A DNA stretch of 64,000 nucleotides from assembly GCA_017459985.1 (NCBI GenBank), contig JAFUBX010000120.1, positions 1 to 64,000 on the forward strand, given 5' to 3'. Position numbers and translations under genes: made by a program. A model generated the notes under the pieces. It had not been told where the DNA came from. It ran no database searches and was given only the letters and a program-made list of their open reading frames with translations. This stretch comes from Parasporobacterium sp. GTDB lineage: Bacteria > Bacillota > Clostridia > Lachnospirales > Lachnospiraceae. Of this stretch, positions 1 to 8,809 are shown one piece after another. Every line of letters begins with the position of its first letter. The first letter of the stretch is position 1.

Positions 1-65
1 GCCAGACAGTGGCAGTTGCAAACAGCTTGATCCGAATCTCCGCTATTACAAAAATCGGTCGTTTT

Positions 66-84
66 GAGGATATCAAATATCCTC
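66..84. promoter_or_regulatory. Palindrome GAGGATA-N5-TATCCTC, copy 1
   Basis: A perfect 7-base inverted repeat with a 5-base spacer (TCAAA). The same half-sites with the same spacer recur at 232-252, which suggests binding sites for a dimeric regulator rather than chance. No regulator can be named from the sequence. Confidence 0.4.
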
Positions 85-231
85 ATACGAAGGTTCTTCG
101 TAAAATGAGACAGCTGGCAATATCCCCAGATCTGCAGGTTTAAAGATCTGCGGATGTTTTTTATCCTCAATCGGGGCAAGCTGGTATTCTGAGGATATCT
201 GGCGGTATCTCAACTTTTTGAATTTTCAAAT

Positions 232-252
232 AGAGGATATTCACTATCCTCT
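232..252. promoter_or_regulatory. Palindrome AGAGGATA-N5-TATCCTCT, copy 2
   Basis: A perfect 8-base inverted repeat with a 5-base spacer (TTCAC), matching copy 1 at 66-84 in half-site and spacing. It lies 340 bases upstream of the copper locus, so a link to that locus is possible but not shown. Confidence 0.42.
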
Positions 253-592
253 TTGTTATTATTGCCAAATTCTCGTCAAAACCTATGCGGCACATACATC
301 ATCTATTGAAGGAATGCTGCCTCCTATCTGATCCTTGGCGAGACCGACAATAACACTGTCGTAAAGAGAGATCCTGAAGGTGATCTCCGAGTGATGACTT
401 TAATATCGGGTGTCTGCAGCAGATCATGCAGTTCATTCAGACCTGTACGGACATGAAAGTGTCAGCCAGGTTTGTTCTATCTGAAACGAAGGAAACTCCT
501 GAACGAAAAAATTTCCATAATTTTCAAACCACATAATATCCACATATCTGAGAGTTATAGTAAGCGCGTAAATGCAAAGGAAGGTATGCGCT

Positions 593-2185
593 ATGAGTAA
601 GAGAATCCATTTGAATGTAGGCGGTATGACCTGTATCAACTGTCAGGTAAAAATCGAAAATGGACTGAATGCTGCAGAGGGAGTAATGGAGGCTTCAGTA
701 AGTTTTTCTAAAGGAACTGCTGATATCCTGTACGATGAGAGCCGGATATCGAAGAAAAATATCATTAAAGTGATTGAGGATCTGGAATATGAAGTGCTTT
801 CCCCTAAGAGATCTACTTCCTTTGATCCTGTGCGTTCTGTCAGCATCCTGGTGATTATTTTAGCACTGTATTATATGCTGCAGTCTCTTGGTATCCTGAA
901 CCGTTTGGCACCGAAAAGTCTTGCAGATACCAGCATGGGTTATGGAATGCTGTTTGTGGTTGGTCTGATCACATCCGTTCACTGCATTGCCATGTGTGGG
1001 GGTATTGGCCTTTCGCAGAGCCTGCCAAAGAAGGAAGATTTAAGCGACAATGCAGGCAAACTACAGGCATTCGTGCCGACGCTTTCCTATAACCTTGGCA
1101 GGGTATGTTCCTACACAGTGATTGGATTTGTATTTGGGTTGATCGGAATGATTATAGGCGGTGGATCAGATGTCGGTATTTCATCTATACTTCAGGGGCT
1201 GCTTAAGATCATAGCCGGTTTGTTCATGGTAGTCATGGGGATTAATATGCTGGGGATTTTCCCATGGCTAAGAAAATTTACGATACATACACCAAAGGCG
1301 ATTGCAAAAGTTCTTGGGAAAAAGAAAAGCGATGCAAAAGCACCGTTTGCGGTCGGTCTGCTGAATGGCCTTATGCCCTGCGGACCATTGCAATCTATGT
1401 GGATCGTTGCGCTGGCAACCGGAAATCCGCTGGCAGGGGCGATGTCGATGTTCCTGTTCAGCTTGGGAACTGTGCCTCTTATGCTTGGCCTTGGATCGGT
1501 TGTATCCATGCTCGGCAAGAAATTTACGGATCAGGTAATGAGAGTAGGTGCAATCCTGGTTGTCGTTCTTGGACTCTCTATGCTTTCTCAGGGCGGGACT
1601 TTAAGTGGCTGGCTTCCATCAGAACTGCTTCTTTATCTTATTATTGCATTCGCTATTGCGGGGGTGCTGATAAGCCTTCCGAAAAGAAAACGCTGGATGC
1701 GATACGCTGCTTATATGACTTCGCTCATAGTTATCTTTGGCGCATGTGCATTGTGGAATGTGAACGGCACTGCAGGGAAAAGTGCAGAAGGTGAGGCACA
1801 GATCGTAGATGGAGTGCAGATCATACACAGTACACTTTCTTCCGGCAGTTATCCGGATATCATTGTCAGGGAGGGTATTCCGGTACGATGGACGATTGAG
1901 GCCCCTGAGGGGAGTATCAATGGATGTAATTATCGAATGCTCATTCAGGATTATGGGATCGAGCATACATTTAACAGTGAAGAAAATGTCATCGAATTTA
2001 TCCCGGAAAAAGCCGGCACCGTCCGTTATAGCTGTTGGATGGGAATGATACATGGGAACATCTATGTAGTTGATAATCCGTCAACGACATTTGCGGATAA
2101 TGGCAGTAACCGGACTGTTGCTTTGCCGCCATCCTCTCCAGATGTTCTGACGGATTATGCAGATGAATTTTCCTGCTGCAAATAA
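593..2185 (+). CDS. HMA - TauE/SafE - cupredoxin fusion membrane protein
   Basis: About 530 residues with three parts. Residues 3-70 are a heavy-metal-associated domain with the copper-binding GMTCINC motif (Cys14, Cys17). Residues about 115-395 form a multi-helix TauE/SafE (DsbD-like) membrane domain with the family's HCIAMCGG and GLMPCGPLQ segments, which carry paired conserved cysteines. Residues about 405-500 form a cupredoxin-like domain ending in YSCWMGMIHG, a typical type-1 copper loop. The protein ends in SCCK. I start it at ATG 593, which has AAGGAAGG 8 bases upstream; the in-frame ATG at 572 has no ribosome binding site. Proteins of this layout are usually annotated as sulfite exporter TauE/SafE family and sit in copper-handling loci; here a copper ATPase follows. 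A role in copper movement or copper-site redox at the membrane is inferred. Confidence 0.85.
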   Translation: MSKRIHLNVGGMTCINCQVKIENGLNAAEGVMEASVSFSKGTADILYDESRISKKNIIKVIEDLEYEVLSPKRSTSFDPVRSVSILVIILALYYMLQSLGILNRLAPKSLADTSMGYGMLFVVGLITSVHCIAMCGGIGLSQSLPKKEDLSDNAGKLQAFVPTLSYNLGRVCSYTVIGFVFGLIGMIIGGGSDVGISSILQGLLKIIAGLFMVVMGINMLGIFPWLRKFTIHTPKAIAKVLGKKKSDAKAPFAVGLLNGLMPCGPLQSMWIVALATGNPLAGAMSMFLFSLGTVPLMLGLGSVVSMLGKKFTDQVMRVGAILVVVLGLSMLSQGGTLSGWLPSELLLYLIIAFAIAGVLISLPKRKRWMRYAAYMTSLIVIFGACALWNVNGTAGKSAEGEAQIVDGVQIIHSTLSSGSYPDIIVREGIPVRWTIEAPEGSINGCNYRMLIQDYGIEHTFNSEENVIEFIPEKAGTVRYSCWMGMIHGNIYVVDNPSTTFADNGSNRTVALPPSSPDVLTDYADEFSCCK

Positions 2186-2212
2186 CTGTTTTATTTAAGG
2201 AGGATTTCACTC

Positions 2213-2767
2213 ATGGCAAATAAGAATCATAAAGATGAGATTAAAGCAAAAAACAGTAAAAAGATGCTTCCCGTTGTAGCGGCAGCTGTAGTCCTTGTAT
2301 GTGCAGCAGTACTCTTTTTTACGAACGGGAATAAATCGAATGATGGGCAGACAGCGGGAGTTTCGGGTGATACTCAGGGGGTGATCGCACAGGGAGAATC
2401 CCTTGTAATCCCGATTTCGGAAATTACTGATGAGGCTTCATTTTATCCGATTACAGTTGATGGAGAGAACATGGAAGTGCTTGCTGTCAGGGCATCGGAT
2501 GGAACGATTCGCACAGCATTCAATACATGCCAAAGCTGCTATACCTCCGGAGCGGGGTTTTATCGCTTTGAAGACGGAGAACTGGTCTGCAACAACTGCG
2601 GCTTCCATTTTTCACCGGATCAGGTTGAAGTGACTTCCGGAGGATGCAATCCCTGGCCTATATTCGATGAAAATAAAACCGTTACAGACGATCAAATATC
2701 GATTTCCTATGATTTTCTTTCAGCGTCAAAAGAAATCTTCGCAAACTGGAAAACGGCAGTGAAATAA
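2213..2767 (+). CDS. DUF2318 membrane-anchored Fe-S/metal-binding protein
   Basis: 184 residues: a basic N-terminus, one membrane segment at about 19-37, then an extracytoplasmic domain with CQSC (Cys106, Cys109), CNNC (Cys126, Cys129) and a further Cys145 in GGCNPWP, plus His132. This is the pattern of DUF2318 proteins, predicted to bind an Fe-S cluster or another metal and often found beside iron or copper membrane transport genes. A strong AGGAGG site precedes ATG 2213. It lies 27 bases after the TauE/SafE fusion and 17 bases before the copper ATPase, so the three are almost certainly co-transcribed. Its exact function is unknown; an electron or metal relay for its neighbours is inferred. 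Confidence 0.8.
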   Translation: MANKNHKDEIKAKNSKKMLPVVAAAVVLVCAAVLFFTNGNKSNDGQTAGVSGDTQGVIAQGESLVIPISEITDEASFYPITVDGENMEVLAVRASDGTIRTAFNTCQSCYTSGAGFYRFEDGELVCNNCGFHFSPDQVEVTSGGCNPWPIFDENKTVTDDQISISYDFLSASKEIFANWKTAVK

Positions 2768-2784
2768 AGGGGGTTTTAAGACAA

Positions 2785-5313
2785 ATGCGACAATTTTCTG
2801 TTACAGGAATGAGCTGTGCCGCGTGTGTGGCGCGCGTGGAGAAGGCAGTGTCACAGATTCCCGGAGTAGATACATGCTCGGTCAGTCTGCTCACAAATTC
2901 TATGGGGGTAGAAGGGTCGGCATCTGATGCGGCGATTATCAGGGCTGTTGAAAATGCCGGATATGGGGCAAAAGCAAAGGATAAATCTGCGAATGTCGGG
3001 ACACGTCAGGCGGCAGAAGAGGATGCGCTTGCCGATAAAGAAACTCCCGTTCTACGAAAGAGGCTGATTGCATCTGTCGTGGTATTGATACCGCTATTAT
3101 ATCTGTCTATGGGACATATGCTGTGGGAATGGCCGCTTCCACACTTTTTTGACGACAACCATGTGGCAATGGGTCTTGTTCAGCTCGTTCTGACCGGACT
3201 GATCATGGTGTTCAATCAGAAATTCTTTATCAGCGGATTTAAGAGCCTGATCCACCGCGCACCGAACATGGACGCGCTGGTTGCACTTGGCTCATCGGCG
3301 GCTTTCCTTTGGAGTCTTTATGTGCTTTTTGCCATGACCAGGGCAGCTGCAGATGGGAACAGTGAAGCGGTCATGGCCTATATGATGGACTTCTATTTTG
3401 AGTCAGCCGCTATGATTCTGACACTGATCACGGTGGGCAAGATGCTTGAAGCAAGATCAAAAGGACGTACCACGGACGCTTTAAAGGGGCTTATGCGGCT
3501 TGCACCTAAGACAGCTACAATTGTAAGGGATGGAATTGAGACAGTTTTACCGATCGACCAGGTAAAGACAGGGGATGTCTTTGTTGTCCGTCCCGGTGAG
3601 AACATTCCGGTCGATGGTATAGTCATCGATGGAAGCGGTGCCGTTAATGAATCCGCGCTTACAGGAGAAAGCATACCGATCGATAAGGCAAAAGGAGACG
3701 GAGTGTCTGCAGCTACGACCAATGAATCGGGCTTTCTTACCTGTCAGGCAACTCGGGTTGGTGAGGATACAACGCTATCCCAGATCATCCAGATGGTCAG
3801 TGATGCAGCTGCCACCAAAGCTCCGATTGCAAAGATTGCGGACAAGGTTTCAGGAATCTTTGTGCCTGTCGTTATATTGATCGCGCTCGTAACATTTGCA
3901 GTCTGGATGCTCCTCGGCGAACCGATAGGAACTGCGCTTACAAGGGCTGTTGCCGTGCTTGTGATCAGCTGTCCCTGTGCCCTTGGGCTTGCCACTCCGG
4001 TAGCCATCATGGTCGGGAATGGCATGGGCGCTAAGAATGGGATTCTGTTTAAGACAGCAGTCTCTCTGGAGGAAACAGGAAAAGCAGGCATAGTTGTTCT
4101 TGAAAAAACCGGAACGATCACAGCGGGGCAACCTCAGGTGACAGACATTTTACCGGCTGATGGCTTTTCAGAGGAAGATCTGTTAAGGCTTGCGTTATCG
4201 CTTGAGAGAAAAAGTGAGCATCCACTTGCAAAGGCGATTTTGCGAAAGGCAGAGGGACAAGGGATAAGAGCAGAAGAAGTGACCGATTTTAAGGCACTTC
4301 CCGGCAATGGGCTGGAAGCTCTGCAGGCTGCCGCCCGGCTTACTGGCGGTAATCTTTCATTCATCCGCCAGGCTGCCCAGGTGCCTGATGAGATGACGGC
4401 GAAGGCAGATGCACTTTCAGAAGAAGGAAAAACACCGTTATTCTTTGCTGCAGATGGAAAACTTGCGGGAATCATTGCTGTGGCAGATGTGATTAAGGAA
4501 GATAGTCCAAAGGCCATCCGGGAACTTAAAACTCTGGGAATAAAAGTGGTCATGCTTACGGGGGATAACGAGCGTACGGCAAAGGCAATCGGGAAAGCAG
4601 CCGGTGTAGACGAAGTCATTGCGGGAGTCCTTCCCGATGGTAAAGAAGCCGAGGTGCGTGCATTACAGGAAAACGGGAAGGTAATCATGGTTGGCGATGG
4701 AATCAATGACGCTCCTGCGCTGACCCGGGCCGATATCGGAATCGCCATAGGTGCGGGAGCTGATGTGGCGATCGATGCGGCGGATATTGTTCTTATGAAG
4801 AGTCGTCTTCTCGATGTACCCGCAGCAATTCGTTTAAGCAGAAAGACTCTTAAGAATATCCATCAAAACCTGTTCTGGGCATTCTTTTACAATGTGATAG
4901 GGATCCCCCTCGCCGCAGGTGTATTCATTCCTTTTACAGGATGGCAGCTGAATCCGATGTTTGCAGCTGCGGCAATGAGCCTTTCCAGCTTTTTTGTAGT
5001 GACAAATGCACTAAGACTGAATCTGTTCAAAATGTATGGAAAAGAAGGGGAAGAAACCGTTGATGTGGAAAAAGAAAACGATACTGCTCTTTATGAGAAT
5101 GTTGGATATAGAATACTGACAATTGAAGGCATGATGTGTGAACACTGTGAGAAGACCGTTAAAACCGCACTTGAAAACATCGATGGCGTGAAAAGTGCGG
5201 TTGTAAGCCACGAAAAAAATCAGGCAATCGTGCATTTAAGTAAAGAGATTCCCGATGATATTCTGGCAAATGCGGTGGAGGCAAAAGATTACCATGTGGC
5301 CAAAATAGCGTGA
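2785..5313 (+). CDS. copA: CopA-type copper P1B ATPase with Asp-to-Glu at the phosphorylation site
   Basis: 842 residues. N-terminal HMA domain (GMSCAACVARVEKAV), the membrane copper site CPC (Cys396-Pro-Cys398), actuator TGES, nucleotide-binding SEHPLAKA, hinge GDGINDAPAL, the P1B-1 signatures MSLSS and NALRLN in the last helices, and a second HMA domain at the C-terminus (GMMCEHC). This is the Cu(I)-exporting P1B-1 architecture. The striking oddity is the phosphorylation loop: it reads LEKTGT, with GAA (Glu440) at 4102-4104 where P-type ATPases have the Asp that forms the acyl-phosphate. Asp-to-Glu at this site is expected to abolish the normal catalytic cycle. All other motifs are intact, so the gene may be a recently inactivated pump, a copper-binding sensor, or a sequence error. 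A close paralogue lies at 14682-17285. Confidence 0.88.
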   Translation: MRQFSVTGMSCAACVARVEKAVSQIPGVDTCSVSLLTNSMGVEGSASDAAIIRAVENAGYGAKAKDKSANVGTRQAAEEDALADKETPVLRKRLIASVVVLIPLLYLSMGHMLWEWPLPHFFDDNHVAMGLVQLVLTGLIMVFNQKFFISGFKSLIHRAPNMDALVALGSSAAFLWSLYVLFAMTRAAADGNSEAVMAYMMDFYFESAAMILTLITVGKMLEARSKGRTTDALKGLMRLAPKTATIVRDGIETVLPIDQVKTGDVFVVRPGENIPVDGIVIDGSGAVNESALTGESIPIDKAKGDGVSAATTNESGFLTCQATRVGEDTTLSQIIQMVSDAAATKAPIAKIADKVSGIFVPVVILIALVTFAVWMLLGEPIGTALTRAVAVLVISCPCALGLATPVAIMVGNGMGAKNGILFKTAVSLEETGKAGIVVLEKTGTITAGQPQVTDILPADGFSEEDLLRLALSLERKSEHPLAKAILRKAEGQGIRAEEVTDFKALPGNGLEALQAAARLTGGNLSFIRQAAQVPDEMTAKADALSEEGKTPLFFAADGKLAGIIAVADVIKEDSPKAIRELKTLGIKVVMLTGDNERTAKAIGKAAGVDEVIAGVLPDGKEAEVRALQENGKVIMVGDGINDAPALTRADIGIAIGAGADVAIDAADIVLMKSRLLDVPAAIRLSRKTLKNIHQNLFWAFFYNVIGIPLAAGVFIPFTGWQLNPMFAAAAMSLSSFFVVTNALRLNLFKMYGKEGEETVDVEKENDTALYENVGYRILTIEGMMCEHCEKTVKTALENIDGVKSAVVSHEKNQAIVHLSKEIPDDILANAVEAKDYHVAKIA

Positions 5314-5397
5314 AATCCAGGTAACTCTCTTGCAGATCACAGATGATTGTGCCATCATTTTAAATACACTATTATACTCTGATGGAGAGGAATTGCG

Positions 5398-6099
5398 ATG
5401 GACGCAACTAACAATGTTCTCATTGTTGATGATGAAAAAATGATCAGGGATGCGGTATCAGTCTATTTCACCAAGATGGGATGGCGTGCCTTTGAGGCGG
5501 ACAACGGACAGGATGCACTTGCTCTTTTTGAGAAGACACCGATCAGTTTCGTGATTCTGGATCTCATGCTTCCTGGTATGTCCGGTGAGGATGTGTGCAG
5601 TCAGATTCGTAAGAAATCCAGGGTTCCGATCATCATGCTCACGGCTAAAAACCAGGAAGAGAGCATCCTTAACGGACTTCATATCGGAGCGGATGACTAT
5701 GTGACAAAGCCGTTTTCTGTGAAGCAGCTGTATGCCCGCATGGAAGCTGTCATGAGACGGGCGTCGTATGAACGGAAGGCTCTGACAGGTCTGCTTTCAT
5801 GGGAGGACGGTCTTGTCATTGATTTTGAGGACGCCTCTGTCAGAAAAAAGGGGGCGCCTCTTTCCCTTACAAAAAGCGAGTGGAAGATTCTCTCGGCAAT
5901 GGCAAGCTATCCGAAAAAGGTGTTTACCCGTGATGAACTGATGGAGATCGCATTCGGTGGGGATACAGACAGCTTTGACAGGGTAATCGATACTCATATC
6001 AAGAATCTCAGGAAGAAGGTGGAAAGCGATCCCCGGAATCCTGTATATATCAAAACAGTCCACGGACTTGGCTATAAGTTCGGAGGTGACGAAAATTGA
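5398..6099 (+). CDS. OmpR/PhoB-family response regulator
   Basis: 233 residues. The N-terminal receiver domain has the acidic pair DDE near residue 12, the phosphoacceptor Asp55 in VILDLMLPG, a Thr in MLTAKN and the Lys in VTKPF. The C-terminal half is a winged-helix DNA-binding domain (SLTKSEWKIL ... VIDTHIKNLRKKV ... TVHGLGYKF). It follows the copper ATPase by 84 bases and its stop overlaps the start of the sensor kinase, so the two are translationally coupled. Control of the upstream copper genes is inferred from position. A GAGAGG site precedes ATG 5398. Confidence 0.93.
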   Translation: MDATNNVLIVDDEKMIRDAVSVYFTKMGWRAFEADNGQDALALFEKTPISFVILDLMLPGMSGEDVCSQIRKKSRVPIIMLTAKNQEESILNGLHIGADDYVTKPFSVKQLYARMEAVMRRASYERKALTGLLSWEDGLVIDFEDASVRKKGAPLSLTKSEWKILSAMASYPKKVFTRDELMEIAFGGDTDSFDRVIDTHIKNLRKKVESDPRNPVYIKTVHGLGYKFGGDEN

Positions 6100-7490
6100 A
6101 AAGGCTGCACCTGCGTACAACAATGTCTTTGGTTTTTGCCCTCCTTGTCGCTATAACAGTATGTCTTGTCAGCATTCTTTCAAGCACATTTATTAATCGG
6201 GAGTTTGAAGAGTATGTAAAGCTCACTCAGAAGAAGCAGGCAGATGACCTCGCTGAGAGTATAGGGGGCCATTACGACAAATCAGGCGGCGGATTTAACA
6301 TTGATTATGTACATGGCATGGGAATGTATGCACTGCAGGATGGCTTTATTATCCGGCTATATGACGAGGATGGAAAACTTCTGTGGGACGCTGAAAATCA
6401 CGATATGGCGCTTTGCCATGAAATGATGGATACCATCACGCTCAGAATGCAGGAAAATCGCCCGGAGCTTAATGGTGAATTTGTTACCTACTCATATGAT
6501 CTTGAGGCTGGGGAAAAGCAGACAGGAAAACTGGAGATCAGCTACTATACTCCATATTATATGGACGAAAACGATTTCCAGTTCATCCATGCGCTAAACC
6601 GGATCTTAAGTCTGGCAGGCGGTGTGTCCCTTTTTGTCGCCGTCTTATTAGGAGTACTCTTAGCAAGACGGATCACAAAACCAATTTCAGGAGTTATTTC
6701 AGCGACGAAAAAGATATCTGAGGGGGATTATGGCGTAATCGTTGATGCGAACCTGAAAGAACGGGAAACCTATGAACTTGCGGAAGCAGTAAACCATATG
6801 GCTGCATCCCTCAAAGAGCAGGAATATCTGAGAAGGCAGCTAACCGGAGATATCGCGCATGAACTCAGGACCCCCGTTACAAATATTTCATCTTATATGG
6901 AGATGATGATCGATGACGTGATGGAGCCGACACAGGAAAGGCTTAAGAGCTGCTATGATGAGCTTTCCCGTCTGTCCGGACTGATCACGGATCTGGAACG
7001 ACTGGAAAGTGCAGAGTCGGGCAGGATTAATCTGAACAAGGAAGACGTGGAGCTTCTTAGTCTATCGGAGACGATCCTGCAAGGCTTCGAAACCGGGATT
7101 CATGAAAAAAATATCGACGCAAGGGTCTCTGGAGAGGAAACGCATATATGTGCTGACCGGGGAAGGATCTCCCAGGTGATCGTCAATTTGTTGTCAAATG
7201 CCCTTAAGTATACGGACGAAAATGGCAAGATCACGATTTCTGTAAAAAAGCAAAAGTATAATGCAGAACTTGTTGTGGAGGATACAGGTATCGGTATTTC
7301 CAAGGAGGAGCAAGAACGCGTATTTGAGCGCTTTTACAGGACTGACAAGTCAAGAACAAGAAAAACCGGCGGGGCAGGGATAGGCCTTTCCATAGCAAAG
7401 GCGATCGTACAGGCGCACGGGGGAACGATTCATTGCGAGAGTGAATCCGGCACAGGAAGCAGGTTTATCGTGACGTTACCGATCTCTTAA
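6096..7490 (+). CDS. Membrane sensor histidine kinase
   Basis: 464 residues with the usual sensor layout: membrane helix at about 10-32, extracytoplasmic sensor region of about 140 residues, second helix at about 172-192, HAMP linker, HisKA domain with phosphoacceptor His255 in DIAHELRTPVTN, and a HATPase domain with NLLSNALKYT, EDTGIGIS and GGAGIGLSIAKAI. The start is TTG 6096, which overlaps the TGA of the response regulator and has GGAGGTGA 6 bases upstream. It should phosphorylate the adjacent regulator. The sensed signal cannot be read from the sequence; the sensor region contains several Met, His and Asp residues, which would suit a metal ligand but prove nothing. Confidence 0.92.
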   Translation: MKRLHLRTTMSLVFALLVAITVCLVSILSSTFINREFEEYVKLTQKKQADDLAESIGGHYDKSGGGFNIDYVHGMGMYALQDGFIIRLYDEDGKLLWDAENHDMALCHEMMDTITLRMQENRPELNGEFVTYSYDLEAGEKQTGKLEISYYTPYYMDENDFQFIHALNRILSLAGGVSLFVAVLLGVLLARRITKPISGVISATKKISEGDYGVIVDANLKERETYELAEAVNHMAASLKEQEYLRRQLTGDIAHELRTPVTNISSYMEMMIDDVMEPTQERLKSCYDELSRLSGLITDLERLESAESGRINLNKEDVELLSLSETILQGFETGIHEKNIDARVSGEETHICADRGRISQVIVNLLSNALKYTDENGKITISVKKQKYNAELVVEDTGIGISKEEQERVFERFYRTDKSRTRKTGGAGIGLSIAKAIVQAHGGTIHCESESGTGSRFIVTLPIS

Positions 7491-7499
7491 GGTTAAGGT

Positions 7500-8189
7500 A
7501 TGGAAAAAACAGTTTTATATAACAGATTAAAAGAACTTCAAGATCTGAAATACCGGGATATGCAGAAAAAGATCATTCCGACTGTGAATCCGGAATCGAT
7601 CATTGGAGTGAGAACCCCGGAATTAAAGACAATTGCAAAGGAGATGTTGAGATCCGGAGAATATGCGGAATTCCTGAATGAGCTTCCGCATGGGTATTTT
7701 GAAGAAAACCAGCTTCATGCTTTTATCATTTCCGGAATGAAGGATTACGACAGGTGTATGGATGAACTGGAGATTTTTCTTCCATATGTTGACAACTGGG
7801 CAACATGTGATCAGATGTCTCCGAAGGTCTTTAAGAAATACAGGGAAGAACTTCTTGCACATATTAAAAAGTGGATCAGCTCTGAAAAAACGTATACTGT
7901 TCGATTTGGCGTAGGTATGTTGATGGAGCATTTCCTGGATGATGACTATGATCCGAAGTATCCGGAGATGGTAGCCGGACTCAGATCCGAAGAATATTAC
8001 GTCAATATGATGATCGCGTGGTATTTTGCAACGGCTTTGGCAAAGCAGTATGGAAGTGTACTTCCATATATCGAGGAGAAAAGGCTTGCTAACTGGACAC
8101 ATAATAAAGCCATTCAGAAAAGCGTGGAGAGCAGCAGAATTACAGAGGAACAAAAAAGGTATTTGAAATCATTGAAAGTGGCCCGGTAA
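7500..8189 (+). CDS. AlkD-like DNA alkylation repair protein
   Basis: 229 residues, all-helical, with the pattern of the AlkD/AlkC HEAT-repeat family: the N-terminal VRTPELKTIAKEM segment, DNWATCDQM in the middle (the Trp-Asp region that lines the DNA-binding groove) and NWTHNKAIQKSVES near the C-terminus. Members excise or handle positively charged alkylated bases such as N3- and N7-alkylpurines. It starts 9 bases after the histidine kinase, so it may be read from the same transcript although its function is unrelated to copper. Confidence 0.85.
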   Translation: MEKTVLYNRLKELQDLKYRDMQKKIIPTVNPESIIGVRTPELKTIAKEMLRSGEYAEFLNELPHGYFEENQLHAFIISGMKDYDRCMDELEIFLPYVDNWATCDQMSPKVFKKYREELLAHIKKWISSEKTYTVRFGVGMLMEHFLDDDYDPKYPEMVAGLRSEEYYVNMMIAWYFATALAKQYGSVLPYIEEKRLANWTHNKAIQKSVESSRITEEQKRYLKSLKVAR

Positions 8190-8235
8190 TGCTGCCGTTT
8201 TTCGATAACTTAATATTTGAAAATCAAATAATAAA

Positions 8236-8250
8236 TATCGTATTACGATA
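8236..8250. promoter_or_regulatory. Operator-like palindrome TATCGTA-T-TACGATA
   Basis: A perfect 7-1-7 palindrome ending 8 bases before the -35 hexamer of the DUF2975/HTH operon promoter. Position and symmetry suit a binding site for a dimeric regulator. The small HTH protein at 8810-9055 is an obvious but untested candidate. Confidence 0.5.
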
Positions 8251-8258
8251 AATATTCA

Positions 8259-8287
8259 TTGACATACAATGCGTATGGTGATATGCT
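8259..8287 (+). promoter_or_regulatory. Sigma-A type promoter TTGACA-N17-TATGCT
   Basis: A consensus -35 (8259-8264) and a near-consensus -10 (8282-8287) with ideal 17-base spacing, 30 bases upstream of the DUF2975 start codon. Confidence 0.75.
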
Positions 8288-8317
8288 CGTGAACACGGAA
8301 AAGGAGGATGAAGTCAA

Positions 8318-8797
8318 ATGAAACAAAAAGCTTTATCAAAATGGCTAAAAATCATTCTTATAGGAGTTGGAATTTGCGGGCTGATTGTTTATCTTGTCAT
8401 ATTTCCCGGTTATGGGCAATCCCTTGTTTCGGATTATCCGGAATTTTCAAACCGCTATTTACCATGGCTGATATTTCTTTGGATGACTGGTATTCCATGC
8501 GGCATAGTCCTTGTATTGGGATGGAGAATTGCATCCAACATTGGAAAAGACAATTCTTTCTCAAACGAGAACGCAAAATATCTGAAATGGATTTCCTGGT
8601 TTGCTGCTGGTGACGGGATATTCTTCTTTTTCGGGAACGTGGTCCTGTTGTTTGCAAACATGAGTCATCCGGGAGTTGCGTTATTTTCACTATTGGTGGT
8701 ATTTGCCGGAATTGCCGTGACAGTTGCATCATCTGCCCTGTCTCATTTGGTACAGAAAGCGGCTGTTTTGCAGGAACAGAGCGATCTTACTATTTGA
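8318..8797 (+). CDS. DUF2975 four-helix membrane protein
   Basis: 159 residues with four predicted membrane helices (about 9-30, 47-69, 91-113, 121-143) and the NPF-like loop replaced by ENAKYLKWISW between helices 2 and 3. This is the DUF2975 family, small membrane proteins of unknown function nearly always encoded next to a small Cro/CI-type regulator, as here. AAGGAGGA precedes ATG 8318. A strong promoter and a palindromic operator lie just upstream. Confidence 0.8.
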   Translation: MKQKALSKWLKIILIGVGICGLIVYLVIFPGYGQSLVSDYPEFSNRYLPWLIFLWMTGIPCGIVLVLGWRIASNIGKDNSFSNENAKYLKWISWFAAGDGIFFFFGNVVLLFANMSHPGVALFSLLVVFAGIAVTVASSALSHLVQKAAVLQEQSDLTI

Positions 8798-8809
8798 TGG
8801 GAGGGGCAT

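Larger units (their letters stand above)
1..592. other. Upstream region without a convincing gene
   Basis: No gene could be assigned. One plus-strand frame is open from the window edge to a stop at 219-221 (about 72 codons) and could be the tail of a gene that starts outside the window, but I recognise no family in it. The stretch holds two copies of the palindrome GAGGATA-N5-TATCCTC, listed separately, and half-sites at 163-169 (TATCCTC) and 191-197 (GAGGATA). A possible weak terminator is the CAGATCT/AGATCTG stem at 128-151, followed shortly by a T-run at 158-163. From 250 to 570 I see short open fragments interrupted by stops, which could be a decayed gene, and nothing firm. Confidence 0.35.

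Noticed and set aside
433-639. Minus-strand open frame of 68 codons at the start of the copper locus
   Set aside because: Overlaps the start of the HMA/TauE gene on the other strand and has no supporting features.
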